Below are positions 29,480 through 37,942 of a stretch of 64,000 bases of DNA, in pieces. Origin of the DNA: Kineococcus terrestris (GTDB lineage Bacteria > Actinomycetota > Actinomycetes > Actinomycetales > Kineococcaceae). Location of the stretch: the NCBI RefSeq assembly GCF_041020765.1, contig NZ_JBEUEJ010000019.1. One strand, written 5' to 3'. Both the position numbers and the translations under genes were made by a program. Every line of letters starts with the position of its first letter. The stretch's first letter is position 1. The notes under the pieces are model-generated. The model saw only the letters and a list, made by a program, of their open reading frames with translations, was not told the DNA's origin and did not search any database.

Positions 29480-31522
29480 GTGCGATCCAGGACGTCCCCC
29501 CGCACCCTCGCCTGGTCGGCGGCGCTGCTCGTCGGGGCCGGCGCGCTCGTCGCCGCCGTGCCCGCGGTCAGCTCCCCCGAGGCCCCCGCCGAGCCGGCCG
29601 GCGCCGCCTACGTCGCCGACGTGGAGGTGCTGCGCGAGGCCGGTGCCACGACCAGCTCCACCGGCGAGCAGGTGCTGCGCGGCACCGTGTTCGAGGACGG
29701 CGACCGCGACGGCCGCAGCGACGGCGAGACCGGTGTGCCCGGCGTCGCCGTCTCCAACGGCCGCGACGTCGTCGTCACCGACGAGCGCGGCCGCTACGAG
29801 CTGCCCGTCTTCGAGGGCATGACGGCCTTCGTCACCCAGCCCGCCGGCTGGCAGGTCCCGGTCGACGAGGACGGCGTCGCGCGGTTCCACTACACGCACC
29901 TGCCGAACGGCACCCCGCAGGACCTGCGCTTCGGCGGCCTGGAGCCCACCGGCCCGCTGCCGTCCGCGGTGAACTTCCCGCTGGTGCGCGGCGGCGCCGC
30001 CGAGGGCGAGGCCGCCCGCTGCACCGTCACCGCCGACTTCCAGACCTACAGCGGCCGCGAGCTCGGCTTCGCCCGCGACGGCCTCATGGCCGACCTGGCC
30101 CGCAGCTCCAACACCGAGTGCGGCGCCCTGCTGCTCGGCGACGTGGCCGGCGACGACCTGGGCCTGTACCCGCGCATCAAGGAGGTCCTCAGCCTCGCGG
30201 GCGTGCCGCTGCGGTTCGTCCCGGGCAACCACGACCTCGACCTGGACTCCACCGACCCCGAGCACTCGATGGACACGTTCCGCCAGCACGTGGGGCCGGA
30301 GACGTACTCCTACGACGTCGGCGACACCCACTTCGTCGCGCTCAACAACGTCAAGTACCCGTGCACGCCGGAGGACAACGCCGACGGCGCGCGCCCGCAC
30401 TGCGACGACCCGGAGAACAGCCCCCGCTACAACGGCGAGCTGGGCGAGCGGCAGCTGGAGTGGCTGGAGAACGACCTGGCCCTCGTCCCCGAGGACAAGC
30501 TGGTCGTCGTCGCCACCCACATCCCGCTCGTCTCCTTCGCCGACGCGGCCTCCACGCAGCACTCCACCCGCGACGTGCAGAAGCTGTACGAGCTGCTCGA
30601 GGGGCGCAAGGCGCTGTCGATGTCCGGGCACACCCACTCCACCGAGCGCATGGTCGCCGGCGACTCCTACGCCGGGTGGCAGGAGGCCGTCGGCGTCTCC
30701 GAGCTGCCGTTCCCGAACATCGTCGCCGGCGCCCCCAGCGGCGACTGGTACTCCGGCGACCTCGACGTCGACGGCCGGCCGATGGCCCTGCAGCGCGACG
30801 GCGCCCGCCCCGGGTACCTCACGCTCGACCTGCAGGGCGGGGAGTTCCGCGACACCTGGCGCACGATCGGCGAGTCCGACGACGAGCAGCTGGCCGTCGC
30901 CGTGAACTCCCCGCGCTGGCGCGAGTGGTTCGACACCCTGAACACCTGGGCCGACGAGCGCGACGCCGGTGACCACCGCACCCCGCCGCCCGTCAACGTC
31001 AACGACCTCGGCGACCCGGGCGTCGTCACCCGCGACGACCTCGCGAACCGCACCTGGCTGACCGCGAACGTCTGGTACGGCTCCAGCGACACCACCGTCG
31101 AAGTCTCCGTCGACGGCGGCGAGCCCGTGGTCGCCGAGCGCACCCAGCAGGCCGACGGCGAGGCCCCGCGCGTGGGCGCCGAGTGGGCCGACCCGGCCGC
31201 CGCGACCCGCCAGCTGCAGGTCGCCCGCCACGCGTTCGAGTCCACCTCCGGCGACGAGTACGCGCAGGGCTTCGAGCTGTACGCCGGGAACACCTACGGC
31301 CCCGGCCCGGCCCAGCCCGGCAACAACGTCGCCGACCGCACCACGCACCTGTGGCGCTACCAGCTGCCCGCCGACCTCGCGCTCGGCGTGCACAGCGCCG
31401 AGGTGACGGTCACCGACCACCTCGGGCGCACCTACAGCGAGACGCACACCTTCGAGGTGCGCGAGGAGGTCCCGCAGCAGGGCTTCCGCACCGAGCTGTT
31501 CTCCGACGGCGACGAGGACTGA
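29480..31522 (+). CDS. Secreted calcineurin-like phosphoesterase with N- and C-terminal sandwich domains
   Basis: 680 residues. A Sec signal (RTLAWSAALLVGAGALVAAV, residues about 9-28) is followed by a SdrD/prealbumin-like domain at about 65-120 (GTVFEDGDRDGRSDGETGV). The phosphoesterase domain carries LLLGDVAGDD, FVPGNHDLDL, VVVATHIPLVSF and MSGHTHSTE, giving most ligands of a two-metal site. The last 230 residues resemble the MetallophosC domain. Expected outside the membrane, where it may cleave phosphate esters; there is no transmembrane anchor. GTG 29480 follows GAGAGGACC. It ends at a strong convergent hairpin. Confidence 0.85.
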   Translation: MRSRTSPRTLAWSAALLVGAGALVAAVPAVSSPEAPAEPAGAAYVADVEVLREAGATTSSTGEQVLRGTVFEDGDRDGRSDGETGVPGVAVSNGRDVVVTDERGRYELPVFEGMTAFVTQPAGWQVPVDEDGVARFHYTHLPNGTPQDLRFGGLEPTGPLPSAVNFPLVRGGAAEGEAARCTVTADFQTYSGRELGFARDGLMADLARSSNTECGALLLGDVAGDDLGLYPRIKEVLSLAGVPLRFVPGNHDLDLDSTDPEHSMDTFRQHVGPETYSYDVGDTHFVALNNVKYPCTPEDNADGARPHCDDPENSPRYNGELGERQLEWLENDLALVPEDKLVVVATHIPLVSFADAASTQHSTRDVQKLYELLEGRKALSMSGHTHSTERMVAGDSYAGWQEAVGVSELPFPNIVAGAPSGDWYSGDLDVDGRPMALQRDGARPGYLTLDLQGGEFRDTWRTIGESDDEQLAVAVNSPRWREWFDTLNTWADERDAGDHRTPPPVNVNDLGDPGVVTRDDLANRTWLTANVWYGSSDTTVEVSVDGGEPVVAERTQQADGEAPRVGAEWADPAAATRQLQVARHAFESTSGDEYAQGFELYAGNTYGPGPAQPGNNVADRTTHLWRYQLPADLALGVHSAEVTVTDHLGRTYSETHTFEVREEVPQQGFRTELFSDGDED

Positions 31523-31539
31523 CCCCCGCTCGACCGTCC

Positions 31540-31577
31540 GGCCGCCGTCCCGCGTCGCACGACGCGGGGCGGCGGCC
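31540..31577. terminator. Bidirectional hairpin between phosphoesterase and LysR genes
   Basis: 17-base arms (31540-31556 and 31561-31577) with one mismatch around GCAC; it serves both convergent genes. Confidence 0.75.
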
Positions 31578-31592
31578 GCGCGTCCGGGCGCC

Positions 31593-32474
31593 TCAGCCCG
31601 CCGCGCGCGCCAGCCGCCAGAACTCGCGCACCGCGGGCGCGGCGGGCGTCCCGGCCCGGCGCACCAGCTGCACCCGCGCCCGCAGCGCCGGGCGCACGAC
31701 CCGCAGGACCCCGCAGCGCGCCGGGTCCAGCCCCGCGGCCAGCGAGGCCGGCACCAGCGCCGCCCCCAGCCCGCCGGCGGCCAGCTCCACGGCCGTGGCC
31801 GGCGAGCTGGCCTCCACCGCCACCCGCGGCACCAGGCCCGCCGCCGCGCACGCCTCCTCCAGCACCGCGCGGATCCCGCCACCGCGCGGCGGGCACACCA
31901 GCGGGTGCTCCAGCAGGTCCACCAGGGGCGTCGTGCGCCGCCGCGGCGGCAGCGCGCCCGCCGCCAGCACCGCCACGACCTCCTCCTCGGCCAGCACCTG
32001 ACCCGTCAGCCCGGCCGGGGTGCCCGGGCCCGTGGCGACCCAGGCCACGTCCAGCGAGCCGTCGAGGACCGCCCGCTGCAGCGCCGCTGCGTCGGCCTCC
32101 ACGACCGTCAGCTCCACCCCGGGGGCGCGCTCGCGGAAGGCGCGCAGCACCCCGGTGAACGGCTCGGGGGCCGAGGCCAGCAGCAACCCCACCCGCAGGC
32201 TGCCGCGCAGCAGGCCGCTCAGCTCGGCCACGTGCTCGCGCACCGCGGCCGCCGCGGCCAGCGCCGCCCGCGCGTGCGGCAGCGCGGCCTCGCCCGCGGC
32301 GGTCAGCCGCACCCCGCGCGGGGTGCGCTCCAGCAGCGGCTGGCCGACCTCCCGCTCCAGCTTGCGCACCTGCACGCTCACCCCGGGCTGCGCCACCCGC
32401 AGGTGCGCGGCCGCCGCCGTGAACCCACCCCCGTCGACCACCGCCACGAAGTGCTCCAGCTGCCGCAGCTCCAT
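31593..32474 (-). CDS. LysR-family transcriptional regulator
   Basis: 293 residues. The N-terminal winged helix begins MELRQLEHFVAVVDGGGFTA with recognition helix VAQPGVSVQVRKLERE; the remainder is the two-lobed ligand-binding domain (LRVGLLLASAPEPFTGVL). It is divergent from a small SnoaL-fold gene 70 bases away, its likely target. ATG 32474 is supported by TAACCT six bases upstream. The ligand cannot be told. Confidence 0.9.
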   Translation of the reverse strand: MELRQLEHFVAVVDGGGFTAAAAHLRVAQPGVSVQVRKLEREVGQPLLERTPRGVRLTAAGEAALPHARAALAAAAAVREHVAELSGLLRGSLRVGLLLASAPEPFTGVLRAFRERAPGVELTVVEADAAALQRAVLDGSLDVAWVATGPGTPAGLTGQVLAEEEVVAVLAAGALPPRRRTTPLVDLLEHPLVCPPRGGGIRAVLEEACAAAGLVPRVAVEASSPATAVELAAGGLGAALVPASLAAGLDPARCGVLRVVRPALRARVQLVRRAGTPAAPAVREFWRLARAAG

Positions 32475-32480
32475 ACCGGG

Positions 32481-32486
32481 AGGTTA
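32481..32486 (-). promoter_or_regulatory. Predicted -10 (TAACCT) of the LysR gene
   Basis: Six bases before the ATG at 32474. Confidence 0.5.
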
Positions 32487-32496
32487 TGGCAGCGGT

Positions 32497-32511
32497 CACG
32501 AACCGGTCGTG
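32497..32511. promoter_or_regulatory. LysR-type dyad CACGA-N5-TCGTG
   Basis: A perfect 5-base inverted repeat centred between the divergent LysR and SnoaL genes, where a LysR protein would bind to control both. Confidence 0.35.
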
Positions 32512-32532
32512 GACGTCTGGGCTGCCCGGGGG

Positions 32533-32538
32533 CACGGT
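32533..32538 (+). promoter_or_regulatory. Predicted -10 (CACGGT) of the SnoaL-like gene
   Basis: Six bases before the GTG at 32545. Confidence 0.4.
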
Positions 32539-32544
32539 GGAGGC

Positions 32545-32949
32545 GTGGACACCACCGACGAGACGACCACGACCCCGACCACGACCCCGACCACGACCCC
32601 GGGCGACCCCGCCGCGACGGCCCGCGCCGTCGCCACCGCGTACCTCGCCGCCTGGCAGGACGGCGACCTCGCGACGCTGGAGCGGCTGCTCGCCGATGAC
32701 GTCGTGTTCACCGGGCCCGGCGGGTCCCTGGCCGGGCGCGGGCCGTGCCTGGAGGGCCTGCGCGCGATGGCCGGCAGCGTCGAGCGCATCGACGTCGTCC
32801 GCCAGGTCGCCGAGGGCGAGGAGGTGGTGACCTGGTACGACATGACCCGCACCGGTGGCGTGGTCGTGCCGACCGTGAACTCCTCGCGCGTGCGCGCCGG
32901 CCGCATCGAGGAGATCCGCGTCCTGTTCGACACCGGGCCCCTCGGCTGA
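32545..32949 (+). CDS. SnoaL/NTF2-fold protein with Thr-Pro N-terminal repeats
   Basis: 134 residues. Residues 4-20 are a low-complexity TTTTPTTTPTTTPG stretch encoded by three exact 12-base units (GACCACGACCCC at 32565-32600). The rest is a cone-shaped SnoaL-like domain: VATAYLAAWQDGDLATLERLLADDVVF and FTGPGGSLAGR. SnoaL-fold proteins include small isomerases and hydrolases and many of unknown role; the substrate here is unknown. It is divergent from the LysR gene and precedes an alpha/beta hydrolase on the same strand. Confidence 0.8.
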   Translation: MDTTDETTTTPTTTPTTTPGDPAATARAVATAYLAAWQDGDLATLERLLADDVVFTGPGGSLAGRGPCLEGLRAMAGSVERIDVVRQVAEGEEVVTWYDMTRTGGVVVPTVNSSRVRAGRIEEIRVLFDTGPLG

Positions 32950-32957
32950 CCCCCGCC

Positions 32958-32972
32958 GGGGCAGACTGCCCC
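32958..32972 (+). terminator. Small hairpin GGGGCA-GAC-TGCCCC
   Basis: Perfect six-base stem nine bases past the SnoaL-like stop; a weak terminator separating it from the hydrolase gene. Confidence 0.35.
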
Positions 32973-33012
32973 CGCAGCCGCCCGCCCGGGCCGGCGCGGG
33001 GGAGGGGGACCG

Positions 33013-33873
33013 GTGCCGGACGAACCGACGCGGGTGGTGCGCTGCGACCGCGGCGACGTGGAGCTCCGGTTCGCCGGGCCTCGCGGCGCCGACGTCGTCC
33101 TGCTCCTGCACGGCGGGCACTTCCGCGCCGGGCTGCCGCTGGGGGAAGCCGCGTTCCTCGCCGCCGGGCACCGCCTCCTCGTGCCCTCCCGGCCCGGCTA
33201 CGGGCACACCGCCCCGGCCGCCGGACCCGGCCCGGAAGCCTTCGCCGACACCCTCGCCGAGCTGTGCGAGCGCACCGGGACGGGGACGCTGCGCGCCGTC
33301 GTCGGCGTGTCCGCGGGCGGGCCCACCGCCGTCGCCCTCGCCGCCCGCCACCCCGGCCTCGTGCGCTCCCTCGTCCTGCACTCCGCGCGCGCCGACCTGC
33401 CCTTCCCCGACGGCGCCGCCCGGATCGCCGCGCGGGTCGCGTTCACCCCCCGCGCCGAGGCCGCCACGTGGGCGGCGAGCGGGGCGTTCCTGCGGCGGTT
33501 CCCCGGCGCGGGGCTGCGCTCGGTGCTCGGGCCGCTGTCCACCCTGCCGGCCGGGCGGGTCCTCGCGGACCTGACCGGCGCCGAGTGCGCCGAGCTCGTG
33601 GACGTGCTCTCGCGCATGCGCTCCGGCGCCGGGTTCGCCGCCGACCTGCGCGAGCGCGTCGACCCCGGCCCGGCCCGGGCGGTGCGCGTGCCGGCGCTCG
33701 TCGTCGCCTCCCGCACCGACGGGCAGGTGCGCTTCGCCCACGCCGAGCGGTGGGCCGCGCTCGTGCCCGGCGCCGTCCTCGCCGAGAGCCCGGCCCTCAG
33801 CCACCTGCTCTGGTACGGCTCCGGCGCCGCCGAGACCGCCCGGCTGACGGAGCGGTTCCTCGCCGCCGCGTGA
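33013..33873 (+). CDS. Alpha/beta hydrolase
   Basis: 286 residues of the alpha/beta hydrolase fold. Oxyanion loop VVLLLHGGHFRAGLPL, nucleophile elbow VVGVSAGGPTAV (serine near residue 99), acid in VVASRTDGQVRFAHAE and a C-terminal histidine in ESPALSHLLW. No signal peptide, so cytosolic. The GTG at 33013 is preceded by GGGGGAGGGGGA. It ends three bases before the end of the opposite-strand hydrolase at 33877, so the two are tightly convergent. Substrate unknown. Confidence 0.85.
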   Translation: MPDEPTRVVRCDRGDVELRFAGPRGADVVLLLHGGHFRAGLPLGEAAFLAAGHRLLVPSRPGYGHTAPAAGPGPEAFADTLAELCERTGTGTLRAVVGVSAGGPTAVALAARHPGLVRSLVLHSARADLPFPDGAARIAARVAFTPRAEAATWAASGAFLRRFPGAGLRSVLGPLSTLPAGRVLADLTGAECAELVDVLSRMRSGAGFAADLRERVDPGPARAVRVPALVVASRTDGQVRFAHAERWAALVPGAVLAESPALSHLLWYGSGAAETARLTERFLAAA

Positions 33874-33876
33874 GCC

Positions 33877-34590
33877 TCAGCCGCCGTCGGCGACGCGCGC
33901 CAGGACCTCCGCGAGGTCGCCCGGGCGCGACCACATCGGCCAGTGCCCCGTCGGCAGGTCCACGTACGCCGGGTGCTCCAGCTCGGTCAGGCCCGCGAGG
34001 AACGGCACCCCCTGCGCCACCAGGTCCCGCACCTGCCGGGACGTCATCGAGCAGCACACGACCGTCGTCGGGACGCCGCGCCGGGAACCGTCGCCCAGCG
34101 GCGGCGCCTCGCGCAGCGCGGCCCCCGGCTCCGGCACCGCCCGGCGGCGGAACTCCGCCCGCTGCTGCGGCGACAGCCCCGCCAGGCTGCTGCCGTCGGC
34201 CTCCAGCTCCTCGTCCGGGGGCAGCGGGTGCTCGGCGTCCGGGAACCCCTCGCCCAGCGCGCCCGTGCCCGGGCCGGAGTCGACGTAGACGACGGCCGCG
34301 AGGCGGTCCGCGACCCGGTCGGTGGCTGCGTACCCGGGGAAGCCCGCGCCGCTGTGCAGCACCAGCACCGCGCGCTCACCCGTGCGGTCCGCGGCGTCCG
34401 CCACGGCCGCGGCGACCGCCCCGACGTGGTCGGCGATCCGCACCGCGCCCCGGTCGGGGTGGTCCGGTTCCAGGCCCGGCAGGGTCAGCGCGGTGACGTC
34501 GTGGCCCGCGGCGCGCAGGGCGGCGGCCACCTCGTCCCACGCCCACGCGCCCAGCCAGAACCCGGGGACGAGGACCAGCGGCGCGCTCAC
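33877..34590 (-). CDS. Alpha/beta hydrolase (EstC/PIR7-like)
   Basis: 237 residues. LVLVPGFWLGAWAWDEVAAAL is the typical start of the plant PIR7/bacterial EstC-like hydrolases; the elbow is VLHSGAGFPGY with a serine nucleophile, and DLPTGHWPMWS holds the catalytic histidine. Cytosolic. A longer frame begins at 34707, but TACCGT lies seven bases before GTG 34590 and the added 39 residues are Arg/Pro-rich, so I use 34590. Confidence 0.82.
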   Translation of the reverse strand: MSAPLVLVPGFWLGAWAWDEVAAALRAAGHDVTALTLPGLEPDHPDRGAVRIADHVGAVAAAVADAADRTGERAVLVLHSGAGFPGYAATDRVADRLAAVVYVDSGPGTGALGEGFPDAEHPLPPDEELEADGSSLAGLSPQQRAEFRRRAVPEPGAALREAPPLGDGSRRGVPTTVVCCSMTSRQVRDLVAQGVPFLAGLTELEHPAYVDLPTGHWPMWSRPGDLAEVLARVADGG

Positions 34591-34597
34591 CAGCGAC

Positions 34598-34603
34598 ACG
34601 GTA
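34598..34603 (-). promoter_or_regulatory. Predicted -10 (TACCGT) of the PIR7-like hydrolase
   Basis: Seven bases before the GTG at 34590. Confidence 0.4.
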
Positions 34604-34693
34604 GGGACGGTGCGCGGGCGGGGGAAGGTCCTGCGCGGCGGAGCTGTCAGCCCGCCGGGAAGCCGCCGCCCGCCGCGCGCGTTGCACCCCGTC

Positions 34694-35119
34694 GTGGGCG
34701 AGGACATCCGGGTGGGGCCGCGGCTGACGGTCCCCGCGAGCGAGCTGGGCGTGCGGTTCTCGCGCGCCGGCGGCCCCGGCGGTCAGGGCGTCAACACCAC
34801 CGACAGCCGCGTCGAGCTGTCCTTCGACGTCGCCCGTTCCACCGCGCTGCCGGAGCCGCTGCGCGAGCGGGCCCTGCAGCGCCTCGCCGGCCGCCTGTCC
34901 GGCGGCGTCCTCACCGTCGTGGCCGCCGAGCACCGCTCCCAGCTGCAGAACCGCCGCGCCGCCGGCGAGCGCCTGGCCGCCCTGCTCGCCGAGGCCGTCG
35001 CCCCCGGCCCGCGCGCCCGCCGGCCCACCCGGCCCACCCGCGGTTCGCAACGCCGCCGCCTGGACGGCAAGAAGCGCCGCGGCGAGGTGAAGCGGCTGCG
35101 GCGCAGCGCGGACGACTAG
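34694..35119 (+). CDS. arfB: Peptidyl-tRNA hydrolase ArfB (YaeJ-type ribosome rescue factor)
   Basis: 141 residues. The catalytic GGQ is in RAGGPGGQGVNTTDSRVEL, about residue 27. The protein ends in a basic tail (LDGKKRRGEVKRLRR) that in ArfB enters the empty mRNA channel of stalled ribosomes, where the GGQ loop then frees the peptide. The short length and lack of a codon-recognition domain exclude RF1 or RF2. The GTG at 34694 is the best start; no clear Shine-Dalgarno is visible. Confidence 0.87.
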   Translation: MGEDIRVGPRLTVPASELGVRFSRAGGPGGQGVNTTDSRVELSFDVARSTALPEPLRERALQRLAGRLSGGVLTVVAAEHRSQLQNRRAAGERLAALLAEAVAPGPRARRPTRPTRGSQRRRLDGKKRRGEVKRLRRSADD

Positions 35120-35138
35120 CCGGGCAGCCGGGCCGGGG

Positions 35139-36098
35139 TCAGCGCACCGCGGCGGTGACGATCTCGCCGAGGAGCCGGGTGTTGGGCTCGACGGTCAGGA
35201 CGGAGTCGAAGTAGAACCGGTGGGAATCGTCCTCGCGGACGTCGACGACCCCTCCGGCGCGGACGACCTCCAGCGACCGGAAGACGTCCGAGGCCTTCAG
35301 CTCCGGGGTCCCGTCGGTCTCCGGGCCGAAGTTCAGCAGCAGCAGCAGGTCGCCGTCCGCCAGGGGGACGTTCTCCGCGGACAGGAGGTTCACCGCCTCG
35401 CCCGCGGTGTCCGGGGCGGGCAGCGGCGCCAGGCCGAGGGCGGCGGCGGCCTTCCCGAGCGGGGAGTCGCTGTTGAGCAGGTAGACGCTGCCGTCGGGGA
35501 ACGCGGTCAGGGCCTGCACGCGAAGGCCCCGCGCCTCCGCGGGCATCCCGGCGGCCAGCGCCGCGACGGCCGCGTCCCGCTCGCCCAGCAGCTCCTGCGC
35601 CCGCTCCTCCCTCCCCACCGCCGCGGCCACCTGGCGCAGGTTCTCGCGCCAGTCGATGAAGCTGGTCGCGACGGTGGGGGCGATCGCGGAGTAGAGGGGC
35701 ATCGACTCGTCGGTGGCGAAACCGTCCTGCACGAGCAGCAGGTCCGGCTGCCAGACCGCCAGGCGCTCGAAGTTCGTCTCGCCGCTGGCCAGGGGGTAGG
35801 TCTCCACACCGGCCGCGAGGTCGCGCACCCAGGGCCGCAGGGGGTCGTTGCGCTGGCCGAAGCCGACCGGCCGCACGCCCAGCGCGAGCAGCGAGCACAG
35901 CTCGCCGCCGTCGGTGCCGCAGACGACGCGCTGCGGCGCGGCGGGCACCTCCGTCTCCCCGAGCTCGTGCCGCACCGTCCGCGGGAAACCGCCCGCCGCC
36001 GCGGCGACGGCGCCCGGGGGTGTCGCGCGCTGCTCCCCGCACGCGGTCAGGCCCGCGAGGGCGGCGGAGCCGAGCAGCAGGGAGCGGCGGGACAGCAC
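35139..36098 (-). CDS. Iron-siderophore ABC transporter substrate-binding lipoprotein
   Basis: 319 residues. A lipoprotein signal ends in LTAC (lipidated Cys near residue 20), preceded by RRSLLLGSAALAG. The mature part is a FecB/FhuD-type class III binding protein: two lobes joined by a long helix (FIDWRENLRQVAAAVGREERAQELLGE in that region), with RVVCGTDGGELCSLLALGVRPVGFG near the start. It would capture ferric siderophore outside the membrane. No permease or ATPase is adjacent, so they are elsewhere. An iron-box 79 bases upstream of the ATG shows iron repression. Confidence 0.87.
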   Translation of the reverse strand: MLSRRSLLLGSAALAGLTACGEQRATPPGAVAAAAGGFPRTVRHELGETEVPAAPQRVVCGTDGGELCSLLALGVRPVGFGQRNDPLRPWVRDLAAGVETYPLASGETNFERLAVWQPDLLLVQDGFATDESMPLYSAIAPTVATSFIDWRENLRQVAAAVGREERAQELLGERDAAVAALAAGMPAEARGLRVQALTAFPDGSVYLLNSDSPLGKAAAALGLAPLPAPDTAGEAVNLLSAENVPLADGDLLLLLNFGPETDGTPELKASDVFRSLEVVRAGGVVDVREDDSHRFYFDSVLTVEPNTRLLGEIVTAAVR

Positions 36099-36176
36099 GG
36101 GCGCCTCCGGGCGGGTGGGGCGACGGGTCGTCGCGCCGACGGGAACGGTCCCGGCGCGGGTCGACCGCCGGGAACC

Positions 36177-36195
36177 GGAGGTGAGGCTAACCTAC
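36177..36195 (-). promoter_or_regulatory. DtxR/IdeR iron box
   Basis: Read on the minus strand, GTAGGTTAGCCTCACCTCC matches 15 of 19 positions of the DtxR consensus TTAGGTTAGCCTAACCTAA, including the core TAGGTTAGCCT. It lies upstream of the substrate-binding lipoprotein gene and right after the stop of the polymerase gene, so iron-loaded DtxR/IdeR should repress uptake. Confidence 0.8.
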
Positions 36196-36198
36196 CTC

Positions 36199-37908
36199 TC
36201 ACACCTCCGACCAGCGCCGCACCACCGACGCCTCGGCGACGAACCGGGCCCCGCTGCCCGGCGCCCACCACCCCGCGGCGGCCGTCAGCGCCCGCTCCAG
36301 CAGCGCCACCGCCCGCGCGGCGTCCGCCTCCGGCACGTGCAGCAGCAGCTCGTCGTGCAGGCACAGCACCACCCGCCCGCCGGTGCCCGCCAGCCCGGCG
36401 CGCACCGTCACCGCCCACGCCTTGAACAGCTCCGCCGCCGAGCCCTGCACGACGGCGTTGCGGGCGAACCGCCCGCGCGCGGCCACCGCCTCCGCCGAGG
36501 CGGCCGGCGCCCCGCCCGTGCGCACCAGCCGCCCGCCGTGCGTGCGCACCGAGCGGCCCTCCCGGCCCGCGGCCTCCGCGGCGCGCAGGTGCGCCAGCGC
36601 CCGCGGGTAGGCGCGCTCCATCCGCTCCAGCGCCCGGCCCGCCGCCCCCGACGTCTGCCCGTACATCGCCGCCAGCACCGCCACCTTCGCCGTCGGCCGG
36701 TCCACCCCCAGCGCCGCCGCCACGGGCGCGTACAGGTCCTCGTCGGCGGTGGCGCGCAGCAGGCCCTCGTCGCCGGAGACCGCGGCCAGCACCCGCGGCT
36801 CCACCTGCCCCAGGTCCGCGCGCACCAGCACGTGCCCCGGCTCGGCGGCCACCACTGGGCGCAGCTCCGCGGGCAGGTTGTGCAGGCCCGCCTGCGCCGT
36901 CATCCGCCCCGCGGCCGCGTCGGCCGCCGACCAGCGCCCCCGCAGCCGCCCGTCGGCGCCCACGTGCGCGTCCAGCCACGCGTACCCGTACGTCGTCGCC
37001 ACCCGCTCGGCGCGCCGGTGGTGCAGCAGCGCCCGCGCCAGCCGGCCCGTCGCCGGGTCCGCGGTCAGCCGCTCCAGCCGCCACGAGCGGGTGTCCGGCA
37101 GGTCCACGCCCCGCGCGCGCAGCGCCGCGAGCACCGCGGCCGGCGAGCGCAGGTCCACCGCGCCCGGCTCGACGCCCAGCGCCGCCAGCACCGGGGCGTC
37201 GCGCGCGGCGCGGGCGGCGCGCTCCTCGGCCTCCGAGCGCGGGCGCGGACCCACCAGGGCGCCCAGCAGCTCCTCGGCGGCGCGCACGTCCACCGGCAGG
37301 CCCGTCACCTCCAGCTCCACGGCCAGCAGCGCGGCCGCCGACTCCGACCACGCCGTGGACAGGGCGTGCCCGTCCAGCGCCGCGCGCTGCCGGGCGGCCA
37401 CCTCCAGCGCCAGCTGCGCCCACCGGAGCGCCCGCCCGGCGCGCACGGCGGCGGGCTCGTCCGCGGCCAGCGCGCGCCCCGACGTCCACGCCGCCGTGAG
37501 GGCGCCGTCCGGGCCCACCGGCCCGTCGCCGCCGCCCCCGCCGTCGAGGTCCAGCTCCAGCAGGCCCGTGCCGTGCGCGGGGCGCGGGCGGCGCGAGGGC
37601 TCCGGCGGTTCGGGCAGGCCGTGCGCGGCCGCGTGCACCGCCGCCGGGTCCTCCCGCCCACCGCCGTGCAGCAGCCGGTGCACCGCGGCCAGGTCGTGCG
37701 CGCGGGCCAGGTGCAGCCCCGCGCCCACCAGCGGCGCCGCCCCGCGCGCGGACCACAGCACCCAGCGCGGCCCGTCCGCCTCCCGCGCGGCCACCGCCGC
37801 CGCCAGCGCGTCCGGCCCGCCGTGGACCACCTGCGCGTCCCCGTCCCCGGCGAGCACCGCCAGCCCGTCCAGGGCGACGAGCGCGAGGGGGGCGGGGGCC
37901 GGGGGCAC
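36199..37908 (-). CDS. PolA-like DNA polymerase (actinobacterial stand-alone, degenerate exonuclease)
   Basis: 569 residues with the family-A polymerase palm but no 5' nuclease domain. Motif A reads RADLGQVEPRVLA (Asp and Gln-x-Glu kept), motif B RPTAKVAVLAAMYG (the O-helix Arg and Lys kept, Phe replaced by Leu) and motif C CLHDELLLHVP. The first 300 residues should be the 3'-5' exonuclease, but no DxE pair is visible, so proofreading is probably lost. This family is usually named bifunctional 3'-5' exonuclease/DNA polymerase; its role, perhaps in repair, is unknown. The GTG at 37908 has CAGGAT six bases upstream. Confidence 0.82.
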   Translation of the reverse strand: MPPAPAPLALVALDGLAVLAGDGDAQVVHGGPDALAAAVAAREADGPRWVLWSARGAAPLVGAGLHLARAHDLAAVHRLLHGGGREDPAAVHAAAHGLPEPPEPSRRPRPAHGTGLLELDLDGGGGGDGPVGPDGALTAAWTSGRALAADEPAAVRAGRALRWAQLALEVAARQRAALDGHALSTAWSESAAALLAVELEVTGLPVDVRAAEELLGALVGPRPRSEAEERAARAARDAPVLAALGVEPGAVDLRSPAAVLAALRARGVDLPDTRSWRLERLTADPATGRLARALLHHRRAERVATTYGYAWLDAHVGADGRLRGRWSAADAAAGRMTAQAGLHNLPAELRPVVAAEPGHVLVRADLGQVEPRVLAAVSGDEGLLRATADEDLYAPVAAALGVDRPTAKVAVLAAMYGQTSGAAGRALERMERAYPRALAHLRAAEAAGREGRSVRTHGGRLVRTGGAPAASAEAVAARGRFARNAVVQGSAAELFKAWAVTVRAGLAGTGGRVVLCLHDELLLHVPEADAARAVALLERALTAAAGWWAPGSGARFVAEASVVRRWSEV

Positions 37909-37914
37909 CGGCCC

Positions 37915-37920
37915 ATCCTG
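37915..37920 (-). promoter_or_regulatory. Predicted -10 (CAGGAT) of the PolA-like gene
   Basis: Six bases before the GTG at 37908. Confidence 0.45.
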
Positions 37921-37942
37921 TCGGCCGTCCCCGACAGCTCCC

